Notes: a model not told the origin generated them from the sequence alone. DNA of 64,000 nt from Bacillus sp. AFS015802 (GCF_002561455.1 NZ_NTUP01000004.1:161609-225608); one strand, 5' to 3'. Shown: positions 33,278-41,807, counted from the first letter of the stretch. Program-made: numbers and translations.

Positions 33278-34084
33278 TTGTTACAAGCAATAAAAGCCAT
33301 TATCTATCGTAACCAAATATCAGATATAAGGGCCTATCCTTGGACTTTTACCTTAGGTCATTTGCTCAATAGTACGTATATTATCCTCGTTTCTTTTTTC
33401 ACATACCATTACTTGATTCAAGGCCAATTAGACAGCAAATTTTCGGAATTTGCAGGAACCAATGATTACCTGACTTATGTAATCATTGGTGGACTGCTAA
33501 GTACTATTTCGGTCAGTATGATGATGAATGTCTCCAGATCTCTAATAACTGAATGGAGGGAAGGAACGTTAGAAGTACTGATGCTTTCTCCAGCGAAACG
33601 TTCTTCTTATTTTATTGGCACTGCTATTCAGCAGCTTTACAGAGTGGTAATTGAATTATTGCCGGCTCTTATCATAGCTTTCTTCTTAGGTTTGAAATTA
33701 ACAAATCCAGATTCATCTGCGATCTTTGGTTTTCTTTTATTCATGATTTCATGTTTTTCAATTGCTTTAGTATTAGCTGGAGTAATGTTGTACACGCGTG
33801 ATACTTACTTTGTTCAGAATAACCTGTTTACCGTTACCGGCTTAGTGTGTGGTTTCGTATTTCCAATTGAATATTTGCCTGTGCCGCTTCAATGGATAAG
33901 CAAGATTTTTCCTATAACAGATTCAGTATTCCTGTTCCGGGATTCTATGTTAACTGGCATGTCTATTTGGGAAAGTCCACTTAAAATTATGTCCGTACTA
34001 GGTTTGAGTTTCATATACACCCTTATTGGTGCATATATGATCAAATATGCTGAAAGAACAGTTTTTGATAGATCAATAGCTTAG
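33278..34084 (+). CDS. ABC-2 type permease, first subunit
   Basis: TTG at 33278 lies seven bases after GGAGGT. The 268-residue product has six membrane helices and the ABC-2 pattern ('LITEWREGTLEVLMLSPAKRSSYFIGTAIQQLYRVV', 'LSFIYTLIGAYMIKYAERTV'). With the ATPase at 34095 and the permease at 35089 it should form an exporter. The two permeases resemble each other around 'R..GTLEV..L.PA', so the transporter is probably a heterodimer. Confidence 0.8.
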   Translation: MLQAIKAIIYRNQISDIRAYPWTFTLGHLLNSTYIILVSFFTYHYLIQGQLDSKFSEFAGTNDYLTYVIIGGLLSTISVSMMMNVSRSLITEWREGTLEVLMLSPAKRSSYFIGTAIQQLYRVVIELLPALIIAFFLGLKLTNPDSSAIFGFLLFMISCFSIALVLAGVMLYTRDTYFVQNNLFTVTGLVCGFVFPIEYLPVPLQWISKIFPITDSVFLFRDSMLTGMSIWESPLKIMSVLGLSFIYTLIGAYMIKYAERTVFDRSIA

Positions 34085-34094
34085 GAGTGATTAA

Positions 34095-35123
34095 ATGCTA
34101 TCTGTAAATGGAGTTACAAAAATTTATGAAAGTAAGAATAAACTAGGCTGGTTCCGGTCTGAAAAAAAGCAAAAGGTGGCAGTGAAAGATTTAAACATTA
34201 AACTGTATCCAGGTGAAATCATTGGTCTCTTAGGATTAAACGGAGCTGGAAAAACAACTACCATTAAAATGATTTCCACTTTGCTTGAACCAACTAGGGG
34301 CTCAATCACTATAGACGGTCTGGACACTGTAAAAAACCGACAAAATATTCTTGAAAAAATAAATATGATTGCTGGTGGAGAAAGGATGCTTTATTGGAGA
34401 CTTACCGGGCGTGAGAATCTAATGTATTTTGGCAGGTTATATGGACTGGCTGAAAATGAAATCATTACCCGTGCAGAGATCCTTTTAAAAGAAATGGGAT
34501 TAGAAGAAGCTGCGGATACTCCCGTTGAAAACTATTCAAAAGGAATGAAACAAAGGCTGCAAATAGCCCGTGGACTTATTAACGATCCAGATTATCTGTT
34601 AATGGATGAGCCAACATTGGGTCTGGATGCCCCTATTGCAAGGCAGCTTCGTAAAACAGTCAAGCGCTTAGCTGCGGAAAGTGGAAAAGGAATTCTTTTG
34701 ACCAGTCACTATCTTCAAGAAGTAGAAGAGCTTTGTGACCGGGTGTATGTAATAGATAAAGGCGAGCTCATTATGTGTGCTACACCTTCGGAAGTTGTAA
34801 AAAAAGCTGCTAGATATGAAACCTTGCATCTTCATATTCAGGATTTCATAGAAGAGAGATTACATTATCTTAATCATTTCTTAAATATTCCGGAAAGTGA
34901 TGTTTCACTGATGAAAAAGAATGATCAATCTGGTCTGCTTTTAAGTATTAAGACGGACTCAGTGGATGACTTAACCCCTGCCATCCTTCCTTGGTTAATG
35001 AAAGAAGGGGTACAGATAAAAAATTTAACAGTGGAAAAACCTACTTTAGAGGATGCGATTGTACTTTTATCTGAAGGAGGGCTTCAAGATGATGACAAGA
35101 TCCTGGCGGGCGTTTCGAGCTGA
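34095..35123 (+). CDS. ABC exporter ATPase
   Basis: The 342-residue product has all ATPase motifs: Walker A 'GLNGAGKTT', Q-loop region, signature 'NYSKGMKQRLQIARGL', Walker B 'DYLLMDEPTLGLD' and the H-loop 'LLTSHYLQEV'. The C-terminal ~90 residues are an extra regulatory domain typical of DrrA/CcmA-type exporters. Its 3' end overlaps the next permease gene by 35 bp. It probably powers export of, or immunity to, the cluster product. Confidence 0.9.
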   Translation: MLSVNGVTKIYESKNKLGWFRSEKKQKVAVKDLNIKLYPGEIIGLLGLNGAGKTTTIKMISTLLEPTRGSITIDGLDTVKNRQNILEKINMIAGGERMLYWRLTGRENLMYFGRLYGLAENEIITRAEILLKEMGLEEAADTPVENYSKGMKQRLQIARGLINDPDYLLMDEPTLGLDAPIARQLRKTVKRLAAESGKGILLTSHYLQEVEELCDRVYVIDKGELIMCATPSEVVKKAARYETLHLHIQDFIEERLHYLNHFLNIPESDVSLMKKNDQSGLLLSIKTDSVDDLTPAILPWLMKEGVQIKNLTVEKPTLEDAIVLLSEGGLQDDDKILAGVSS

Positions 35124-35907
35124 GCTCTATAAACAACATCGAAATGACTTTGGTGGAAGCAAAGTTATTTTTTATTCATTACTCATGTGGCCAGTTCTCA
35201 CTTTTTTAACGACTTATTATTCTTTCAAACCATTCCGCGATGGTGCTGGTTCTGCCCTTGCACAAGTAATTGAAGGTGGGGACATAGCGTTGTTTCTACT
35301 AAGCGGTTTCCTAGTATTTCAAATTTTTTGGACAGTTGTTCAATCGGCATGGACTTTTGAACTCGAAAGAAAACAAGGTACCTTGGAAGTGGTTTATCTG
35401 ACTCCTGCTTCTAAGACAGTCTTTTTATATGGGAGATCAGTTTACTCTTTATTTAATGGAATATGGATGTTTTTTGTTTTTTGCATCCTGACCTTCTTTT
35501 TTATCTCAAACTTAAGCGGAATTTCTTGGGGGTATTTAGCAGCCTCTCTCCTCCTGATGATTGTATCAGCAGTGATATGGGGAGCATTCTTATGTGCACT
35601 TTGTTTATTCTCACGCGATTCCGGCTACCTGTATTACATTTTTTACGGACCTATGAACTTATTCGGCGGAGTACGCATTCCTCCAACAGTTTTTCCATAT
35701 TGGGCTAAAATAGCAGCTGCCTTATTCCCTGTAACTTATAGTTTATTTATGCTCAGACAAGCCCTGGAAGGACAGATTGATTCAACTTGGTGGTTGATGT
35801 GCGGCGGGTTAGTGTTATTTAATGCATTGTTGATTCCGGTTACGTATGGAATTCTCACACTTGCTGAAAGGCATGCCCGAAGGCAAGGAAGTTGGACATT
35901 GTTCTAG
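35089..35907 (+). CDS. ABC-2 type permease, second subunit
   Basis: ATG at 35089 follows GAAGGAGGG inside the end of the ATPase gene, so translation is coupled. The product has about 272 residues and six membrane helices, with 'FELERKQGTLEVVYLTPASKTVFLYGRSVYSLFNGIWM' matching the first permease. It is the partner half of the exporter. The next gene begins 17 bp downstream. Confidence 0.85.
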   Translation: MMTRSWRAFRAELYKQHRNDFGGSKVIFYSLLMWPVLTFLTTYYSFKPFRDGAGSALAQVIEGGDIALFLLSGFLVFQIFWTVVQSAWTFELERKQGTLEVVYLTPASKTVFLYGRSVYSLFNGIWMFFVFCILTFFFISNLSGISWGYLAASLLLMIVSAVIWGAFLCALCLFSRDSGYLYYIFYGPMNLFGGVRIPPTVFPYWAKIAAALFPVTYSLFMLRQALEGQIDSTWWLMCGGLVLFNALLIPVTYGILTLAERHARRQGSWTLF

Positions 35908-35924
35908 AAAGGGAGTATGAAAAT

Positions 35925-36521
35925 ATGAAGGTGAAGGAACAAGAACTTAAACTCTTACTGGATGCAGCAGGTTTTAAGCATCTGCTAGCTAATAAACCAA
36001 CAAAAATTCTAAAGCAGATCAATTATTACTATGACACTCCTCATTTAGATTTAAAGAAATCAGGGGTCACTCTTCGGATTCGTGAAGAGAACGACGACGT
36101 GATTTTATGTATGAAATCGAAATTAAATAAAGCCGTGTTTGTGACCTCTGATGAAGTACAACGAATCGTTTCAAAGGTGGTTCTCGAACAGTGTATGGAT
36201 AATCCAGATTTCATAATGGAGTATTTACCTGAAAGCAGCAGAGCCGTGATAGTGTCTCTGACAAAAAGAGAGAAGTTGAGTTTTCTTGGAACCATTAAAA
36301 ATACAAGACATTGTCTTAACATCGTAAAGAACTATACTTTTGAGCTGGATCATTCTGAATTTCCCAATGGGGTTCAATCCTATGAGTTGGAAATAGAAGG
36401 GATTTCAAATCAAGAAGAATGTGAATATATTATGAACCTGCTTAAAGATAAACAAATTACATTTCAATTAAACGGGAAAAGCAAATATGAGCGTTTTCTG
36501 ATAGCCCTGAATAATATCTAA
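35925..36521 (+). CDS. CYTH-domain (triphosphate tunnel) protein
   Basis: ATG at 35925 follows AAAGGGAG. The 198-residue product opens 'KVKEQELKLLL', the ExExK signature of CYTH proteins, and keeps the basic and acidic pattern of the tunnel ('YYYDTPHLDLKKSGVTLRIRE', 'ILCMKSK', 'YELEIEG'). Members bind triphosphates (thiamine triphosphatase, class IV adenylate cyclase, YjbK-like tripolyphosphatase). In this cluster it suggests a nucleotide or inorganic triphosphate step, alongside the nucleotidyltransferase and NDK genes. Confidence 0.85.
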   Translation: MKVKEQELKLLLDAAGFKHLLANKPTKILKQINYYYDTPHLDLKKSGVTLRIREENDDVILCMKSKLNKAVFVTSDEVQRIVSKVVLEQCMDNPDFIMEYLPESSRAVIVSLTKREKLSFLGTIKNTRHCLNIVKNYTFELDHSEFPNGVQSYELEIEGISNQEECEYIMNLLKDKQITFQLNGKSKYERFLIALNNI

Positions 36522-36838
36522 AATTCAAGAAAATGAAGAATATATATTCTTTGCCGGTGGGATTCAGCCTGGACTAGATTCTCTAGGCGTGCAGTTACCT
36601 GTTAACACCTCCGTATTGCTCCTCATAATAGTGTGTCGGCTATAACGTCATTACAATCAGTTAATCAACAGGTGTGTTTGTATCTATTAGCTAAGAAAAC
36701 GTTCTTATCTGGAATAAAACCCGGGCTATCTTCCTAAGCCAGAGTGTTTAAGTCATGGAATGAATCAAAGCCGCCTGAAAGATGATTGAGAGGACATAGG
36801 CGCACTTTAAAAATTCAAAAGAGGAAGAGGGAAAATCT
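36522..36838. other. Intergenic region with possible RNA structure
   Basis: There is no gene in these 317 bp, which separate two parts of the cluster. ACCTGTTAA near 36597 can pair with TTAATCAACAGGT near 36660. The base composition is less AT-rich than nearby spacers. It may be a leader or a regulatory RNA for the radical SAM gene, or simply a promoter region. Confidence 0.4.
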
Positions 36839-37735
36839 ATGCTGGAATTAAATAGAAGGATTCAATTAAGCGGTGGAAATAAGTGCTTTGTAAGGTGTCC
36901 TGGGTGCTACAATTTTTTTAGTGGTAAAGACTATATAACAAGTGATTTGATAAATTTTCTGTCAGAGCTAAAGGAAAAAGTAAATATCTCTAAAGTGACA
37001 ATGTCTGGTGGAGAACCATTGGCGCGTGAAGACATGCCATACATACTCAGAACATTAAAATCGTTAGACTATACCATAAACCTGGATACGGTTGGTCTAT
37101 CTTTAATCAGAGATGTTACCATCGGAAAGAATACCCTTATCAATAAAATTTCTTCCAAAGATATTGTTCAATCAATTGATGTTATTGGAATACCATTTGA
37201 TGGTTCAACAGATGAAATAATGAATATGTTCAGGCGTAAATTGAAGGTTCATGAGGTATTGGGTATTTTAGATGAACTCAGTTTAAATAATGCCAACATA
37301 GGAATTAATACAGTGGTTCATAAGAACAACATTGATGATATCGTCAATATTTATCATCAACTCAGAAACTATAAGAGCATAAGAAAATGGCAATTATTTC
37401 AATACATGCCCATTGGACCAGGTGGCTACAAGAACAGGCTAAAGTACGAATTATCTGATGAGCAGTTCAACAGTCTTGAAGAAATACTCCATTCGATTAA
37501 TGATTCTCAGATGGATATTCAGTTGAAATCCAGGCTGCACAGAAAAAATAAATATTTATTAATCGATGGTGAAGGGGTTGTGTGGATCCCGAGGCAAAAT
37601 GAACATAATGACTGGTTAACGGAAGATGAGAATAACGAGAGAATTCTTCTTGGCAATATTAACGAAGAGAACGCAGTTAATAAAATTTTATCCCAAGTAG
37701 AAAAATATGACAAGGTTCCAGCGAAACAAATATAA
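36839..37735 (+). CDS. Radical SAM enzyme without SPASM domain
   Basis: The 298-residue product has the iron-sulphur motif 'CFVRCPGCY' (C-x3-C-x2-C at residues 16-23) and the SAM-binding 'TMSGGEPLARED'. The core ends with 'IGINTVVHKNNIDDIVNIYHQLR' and 'IRKWQLFQYMPIG', a pattern shared with MoaA- and viperin-like enzymes. There are no cysteines for an auxiliary cluster at the C-terminus. It probably acts on the precursor peptide or on a nucleotide; neighbouring NDK and CYTH genes make the second worth considering. The start follows GAGGAAGAGGG. Confidence 0.85.
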   Translation: MLELNRRIQLSGGNKCFVRCPGCYNFFSGKDYITSDLINFLSELKEKVNISKVTMSGGEPLAREDMPYILRTLKSLDYTINLDTVGLSLIRDVTIGKNTLINKISSKDIVQSIDVIGIPFDGSTDEIMNMFRRKLKVHEVLGILDELSLNNANIGINTVVHKNNIDDIVNIYHQLRNYKSIRKWQLFQYMPIGPGGYKNRLKYELSDEQFNSLEEILHSINDSQMDIQLKSRLHRKNKYLLIDGEGVVWIPRQNEHNDWLTEDENNERILLGNINEENAVNKILSQVEKYDKVPAKQI

Positions 37736-37751
37736 TAATAGAAAGAAGGGT

Positions 37752-38312
37752 ATGAAATTGAGAGGTTTTATTCTCTTGAAACCTGAAGCCATTCAAAGAA
37801 ATTTAGTTGGAAAGATTGTATGTTTTATTGAAGAAAAGGGCCTAAAGATAATTGGCCTTAAGATGATTACGGCTACAAAATATCAAATACGACAATTGTA
37901 TGAAGAACATAAACATTCATCTCATTATGATGATCTAATAAACTTATGCTCAAATGGTCCTGCAGTAGCTGTTGCCATTGAATCTCCACTGGGTATCGAT
38001 TCTGCCGAATTACTAAAAGACCTGCAGGGAAGGCATGATGTAGCTGGTACCATCAGATTTTATTTTTCATCTCATCCTTCAAGAGGTGTGCTTCATTGTT
38101 CTTCCCCTGGAGAAGGAATAAGAGAGTCTGCAATTTTCTTTACCGAATCGGAGATAAATAATTATCACAAAGTACTAGATGATTGGATCATATCAAACCA
38201 TTATATTCCTCCATCTTATAACAGTGAAAAACCTAAGAATTCAGAATCGACTATAAACAAAAGATTTGAAGGAAGTAAGGCTGACTTGTTCTTAAATCCA
38301 TTAAACTATTAA
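37752..38312 (+). CDS. Nucleoside diphosphate kinase family protein
   Basis: ATG at 37752 follows AAGAAGGG; an in-frame ATG at 37707 lies inside the previous gene. The product has 186 residues, against about 150 for housekeeping Ndk, because of a C-terminal extension. 'FILLKPEAIQRNLVGKIVCFIEEKGLKIIGLKM' and 'GPAVAVAIE' are typical. The catalytic histidine is kept in 'RGVLHCSSPGEGIRESAIFF', where Ndk has 'NVIHGSDS'. The altered loop suggests a specialised kinase. It would make or phosphorylate a nucleotide for the cluster chemistry. Confidence 0.8.
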   Translation: MKLRGFILLKPEAIQRNLVGKIVCFIEEKGLKIIGLKMITATKYQIRQLYEEHKHSSHYDDLINLCSNGPAVAVAIESPLGIDSAELLKDLQGRHDVAGTIRFYFSSHPSRGVLHCSSPGEGIRESAIFFTESEINNYHKVLDDWIISNHYIPPSYNSEKPKNSESTINKRFEGSKADLFLNPLNY

Positions 38313-38362
38313 TATTCGTTTAACTTGCATTAGACCCTGGAGACAACTGGGAGGTCATAATA

Positions 38363-39664
38363 ATGAATGCTTTTCATTTCATTGGGATAAAAGGCGCAGG
38401 GATGAGTCCCTTAGCGCAAATTTTAAGCGATATGGGTTTTGATGTTCAAGGCTCTGATATTGAAAAACATATCTTTACACAAGAGGGACTTGAAAGAAGA
38501 AATATTCAAATACTAAATTTTAATTCAGATAATGTAAAAGAACATCACATTGTTGTTGTAGGGAATGCGTTCGATGATGACCATATGGAGGTCAAGAAAG
38601 CCAAACAATTAAACTTAAAAATCATTCGGTATCATGATTTGTTAGGTGAATACAGTGAGGAGTTAAATAGTATAGCGGTAACCGGCTCCCATGGGAAAAC
38701 TTCAACCACAGGTTTGATGGCCCATGTATTTAACCAATGCCAGCCAACATCTTACTTGATAGGTGACGGTACTGGTAGAGGAGAAAAGGATAGTAACGAT
38801 TTAATTTTCGAGGCCTGTGAATATAAAAGACACTTCCTTGCCTACAAACCTTCCTATGCTGTCATAACAAATATTGATTTTGACCACCCGGATTATTTCA
38901 AAGACCTTGAGGAGGTCTTTGAGGCGTTTCAATCATTTGTTTTTCAAGTTAGAAAAAGAATCATAGCCTACGGAGATACTCCCTTGTTGAGAGAACTAAA
39001 AACTAAGGTGCCAATCAGTTATTTTGGATTTCATGAAGATAATGATTTTCAAGCCGTAAAGGTACATTTAACTGATTCTGGGACGGTTTTTGAAGTAAAG
39101 ATGGAAAACAAATCTCTCGGTACATTTGAAATCGCAAGTTATGGAAACCATAATGTACTAAACGCATTGGCGGTTATTTGTGTTGGCTATCTGGAAAAGA
39201 AAAACATGAGAGATATCAGGGAAGGACTCAAATCCTTTAACGGAGTGAAAAGACGTTTTTCAGAAAAGATATTTAAAGATCAGGTAATCATTGATGATTA
39301 TGCACATCATCCTACTGAAATTGCGGCAACTATAAGTGCGGTACGACAGAAATATCCTGATAGAAAGATCGTTGCTATCTTTCAGCCGCATACATTTTCC
39401 AGAACACAACGTTTTCTTGATTCTTTTGCAGACAGTCTTTGCTCAGCAGATTCCGTATATCTGTGCGAGATTTTTGGTTCTGCTAGAGAGAATAAAGGAA
39501 ATGTCAGTATTGAGGAGTTACAAAATATTATACCAGATTCCATATTATTAAAAGAACAAAACATTTCAAAACTGTCCCACCATCCCAACAGTGTATTATT
39601 ATTTATGGGGGCCGGAGATATTCAAAAATATCAAACAGCTTACGAAAATTCGCAATTAGTTTAG
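38363..39664 (+). CDS. murC: MurC-like UDP-N-acetylmuramate-L-alanine ligase (second copy candidate)
   Basis: The 433-residue product aligns from end to end with B. subtilis MurC (432 residues). Shared features are 'FHFIGIKGAGMSPLAQIL' (nucleotide-sugar binding), 'VTGSHGKTSTTGL' (P-loop), 'FEACEYKRHFL', 'NIDFDHPDYF' and 'DDYAHHPTEI'. MurC adds the first amino acid of the peptidoglycan stem. Its place at the end of a peptide biosynthesis cluster, far from cell-division genes, suggests an extra copy that is less sensitive to the cluster product. A biosynthetic ligase role is the alternative. A spaced GGGAGG precedes the ATG. Confidence 0.8.
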   Translation: MNAFHFIGIKGAGMSPLAQILSDMGFDVQGSDIEKHIFTQEGLERRNIQILNFNSDNVKEHHIVVVGNAFDDDHMEVKKAKQLNLKIIRYHDLLGEYSEELNSIAVTGSHGKTSTTGLMAHVFNQCQPTSYLIGDGTGRGEKDSNDLIFEACEYKRHFLAYKPSYAVITNIDFDHPDYFKDLEEVFEAFQSFVFQVRKRIIAYGDTPLLRELKTKVPISYFGFHEDNDFQAVKVHLTDSGTVFEVKMENKSLGTFEIASYGNHNVLNALAVICVGYLEKKNMRDIREGLKSFNGVKRRFSEKIFKDQVIIDDYAHHPTEIAATISAVRQKYPDRKIVAIFQPHTFSRTQRFLDSFADSLCSADSVYLCEIFGSARENKGNVSIEELQNIIPDSILLKEQNISKLSHHPNSVLLFMGAGDIQKYQTAYENSQLV

Positions 39665-39747
39665 GCGATTGGACAGCATAGTCAGTATAAGTTTATTTGA
39701 GAGTGGGGCGTAGGGACAGGTTCATTGTCCCAATTTGAGCTATTGGA

Positions 39748-39963
39748 TTGATAATTAAGCCTTTTATTAAAACGAATATTAAGACACCTCAAGTATTATC
39801 CATCGCTACTTCAGTATTGGGAGAAAATAACAAAAATATACAATCAATGAGAATACCATTAGATCATACATATACCGACGAATATTATGATGGGGTCGGA
39901 TTAGTACTTGACTTAGATGTTAGTGAAAATAAGAAAGCTATCAAAGATTTTCTATCTGAGTAA
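39748..39963 (+). pseudogene. LytR-CpsA-Psr (LCP) protein, C-terminal remnant
   Basis: Seventy-one codons ending 'TYTDEYYDGVGLVLDLDVSENKKAIKDFL' match the very end of LCP wall-polymer transferases such as TagU/LytR ('..Y.G..VL..D...N..AL..FL'). The catalytic part is absent and there is no ribosome binding site. The remnant lies just inside the right boundary of the island, where insertion or deletion has removed its 5' part. Confidence 0.6.
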
Positions 39964-40005
39964 TTATGTAATGGGGCTGGGATATAGAAATTTTAGTTAA
40001 CTTTT

Positions 40006-40056
40006 CATCAAGTATGAGAACTTCCCTGACGCTAGCTGTCAGGGAAGTTTTATTAT
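40006..40056. repeat. 51-bp direct repeat, right copy (island boundary)
   Basis: Identical to 11095-11145, including the last codons of the WYL regulator and its terminator hairpin, here without the gene. The next gene starts 36 bp downstream. Confidence 0.85.
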
Positions 40057-40091
40057 AATGGCTGTATCAATGGTGATTGGAGTGTGATTGA

Positions 40092-40724
40092 ATGCAAATA
40101 CAAAAAGCATTTCTATATGTATTTAATACAATGTCGGACTGGGAATATGGATATGTAATGGCTGAGCTGAACTCAGGAAGGTATTTTAAAAAAGATGCAG
40201 CACCTGTAAAAGTCATGACAGTAGGAGCTACTACAGATGTGATTACCTCGATGGGGGGACTGAGTATAAAACCGGATATGTCCCTTGATGAATGTACTCT
40301 TGAGTGGGAAGATCTTTTAATCTTACCAGGAGGGACGACTTGGAGCGAAGACATTCATCAACCAATCTTGGAAAGGGTTGGCCAAGCTTTAGAGCATACC
40401 ACGATTGTGGCTGCCATTTGTGGTGCAGTTGAGGGTCTCGCAAATATGGGATACTTAGATACCAGAAAGCATACAAGTAATAACTTGGAATATACGAAAA
40501 TGGTATGTCCTCACTATAAAGGAGAAGCGTTCTATGAGTCGGGACCAGCGGTAGCTGATGGCAATTTAATTACGGCATCAGGAATAGCTCCTCTGGAATT
40601 TGCGATGGAGGTACTGAAAAAAATAGATGTGTTTGCGCCGGATACATTAGATTCATGGTATCACCTGAATAAGACTCATGAACCCCAATACTTCTTTCAG
40701 TTAATGAATTCAATAGGTAAGTGA
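40092..40724 (+). CDS. DJ-1/PfpI-family glutamine-amidotransferase-like protein
   Basis: The 210-residue product has the DJ-1/PfpI fold. The nucleophile-elbow cysteine is in 'VAAICGAVEGLANMGYLDTRKHTSN', preceded by 'DLLILPGGTTW'. Members include chaperone-like deglycases, proteases and regulators; single-domain YdeA-like proteins are often stress-related. It lies directly beyond the right repeat of the island, so I infer that it originally followed the WYL regulator now at 10144, which may control it. Confidence 0.8.
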   Translation: MQIQKAFLYVFNTMSDWEYGYVMAELNSGRYFKKDAAPVKVMTVGATTDVITSMGGLSIKPDMSLDECTLEWEDLLILPGGTTWSEDIHQPILERVGQALEHTTIVAAICGAVEGLANMGYLDTRKHTSNNLEYTKMVCPHYKGEAFYESGPAVADGNLITASGIAPLEFAMEVLKKIDVFAPDTLDSWYHLNKTHEPQYFFQLMNSIGK

Positions 40725-40784
40725 AGGTGCTGAAAAGCTCCATTTCTCTATTGCGATTTTTAGAGAAGTGGGGCTTTTTATTTT

Positions 40785-40820
40785 GGACTTTCCTGACGAT
40801 AGTCCTATTGGGAAGTTTCA
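40785..40820. repeat. Degenerate copy of the boundary hairpin
   Basis: GACTTTCCTGACGATAGTCC followed by TATTGGGAAGTTT resembles the palindrome inside the 51-bp repeat but is imperfect. It follows the DJ-1/PfpI gene and may act as its terminator. Confidence 0.4.
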
Positions 40821-40829
40821 TTTGCGTAA

Positions 40830-40943
40830 GATTGGGAATTTAATAATGAAGTCACCCAACCACCAATAATCGGAAGCAACGTCATATTCGTCACTGATCA
40901 ACAGACGGAAATATTCCGCCTATTAACTCAAGAAATGAAATAA
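40830..40943 (+). pseudogene. C-terminal coding fragment, unknown
   Basis: Thirty-seven codons without a start read DWEFNNEVTQPPIIGSNVIF and continue to '...IFRLLTQEMK', then TAA. The composition is protein-like, but I do not recognise the family. A further open stretch at 40958-41152 ('NWKTSAYFFVKNTYINYTRH') overlaps the next gene and may be another fragment. Confidence 0.3.
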
Positions 40944-41087
40944 GGGATGATGTTTCTGTGCGTAATTGGAAAACCTCCGCTTATTTCTTTGTGAAGAATA
41001 CGTATATTAATTACACAAGGCACTCTTTTAGAAACTTCTTAAAGGGATATTTCTGGTCAAAGTTCGCGAAGAAAAGAGGTAATGAAA

Positions 41088-41807
41088 ATGAAACTATTTG
41101 CTCATCGCGGAGTGAGTGGAGAGGCTCCGGAAAACACACTGTCTGCCTTTAAAGCAGCAGCCGAGTCAGGTGCCCACGGGATTGAACTGGACGTACAGCT
41201 GTCAAAAGACGGCCAGATGGTCGTCATCCATGATGAAACCATCGATCGCACTACAAATGGAACCGGCTTTGTGAAGGATTTGACATGGGAACAGCTCAGA
41301 ACCTATGACGCCGGAAATTGGTTTCACCCCTCCTTCAAAGGAGAGTCCATTCCTTCACTAGAGGAGGTCCTGGATGTGGTGACCACGCATCGTGACTCGA
41401 TAATCATCAATATCGAGCTGAAGAACGATCAAATCGACTACCCACAGTTGGAAGAAAAGGTCCTGGAGCTGCTCAAAGAAAAAGGAATGAAAGAACAGAC
41501 GATTATTTCTTCTTTCAATGCCGAGAGTCTGAAGAAAGTCAGAGAGCTTGATTCTGATATTGAGACAGGTTTTCTTTTTGAAGGGATTCCAGCAAATATT
41601 CTGGATCGGATCAAGCCCTTACAGGTTAACGCCATCCATTGTGATGCATCATTTGCCCAATCGCCAACGGGGAGAATCGTCATGGAGATGGGAATTCCGT
41701 TACGTGTTTTTACCATCAATACAATGGAAGAATTTCAGTTGGTGAAAAAAGCGGGTGTAGAGGTTGTCATGACTGATTATCCGGGGTTGTTATTGGATTA
41801 TCTATAG
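41088..41807 (+). CDS. Glycerophosphodiester phosphodiesterase
   Basis: The 239-residue product is a complete GDPD TIM barrel. 'FAHRGVSGEAPENTLSAFKAAAESGAHGIELDVQLSKDGQMVVIHDETIDRTTNGTG' shows the HR...PENT...E-D...HD metal and catalytic motifs. It hydrolyses glycerophosphodiesters to glycerol-3-phosphate and an alcohol. No signal peptide is present, so it is cytoplasmic. I used the ATG at 41088, eight bases after AGAGGT; ATG 41082 is too close. Codon use is more G+C-rich than in the island. Confidence 0.9.
   Translation: MKLFAHRGVSGEAPENTLSAFKAAAESGAHGIELDVQLSKDGQMVVIHDETIDRTTNGTGFVKDLTWEQLRTYDAGNWFHPSFKGESIPSLEEVLDVVTTHRDSIIINIELKNDQIDYPQLEEKVLELLKEKGMKEQTIISSFNAESLKKVRELDSDIETGFLFEGIPANILDRIKPLQVNAIHCDASFAQSPTGRIVMEMGIPLRVFTINTMEEFQLVKKAGVEVVMTDYPGLLLDYL

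Noticed and set aside
36839..37735. Calling the radical SAM enzyme a prokaryotic viperin.
   Set aside because: The core pattern and the neighbouring NDK are suggestive, but I cannot confirm the C-terminal viperin motif by eye, so it is only mentioned.
11095..40056. The block as a prophage or a self-transmissible conjugative element.
   Set aside because: No phage structural, relaxase, conjugation or integrase gene is present between the repeats.
40958..41152. A 64-residue frame overlapping the start of the glycerophosphodiesterase gene.
   Set aside because: The first ~45 residues look coding-like, but the end is out-of-frame GDPD sequence and no ribosome binding site fits; it is noted only as possible debris.
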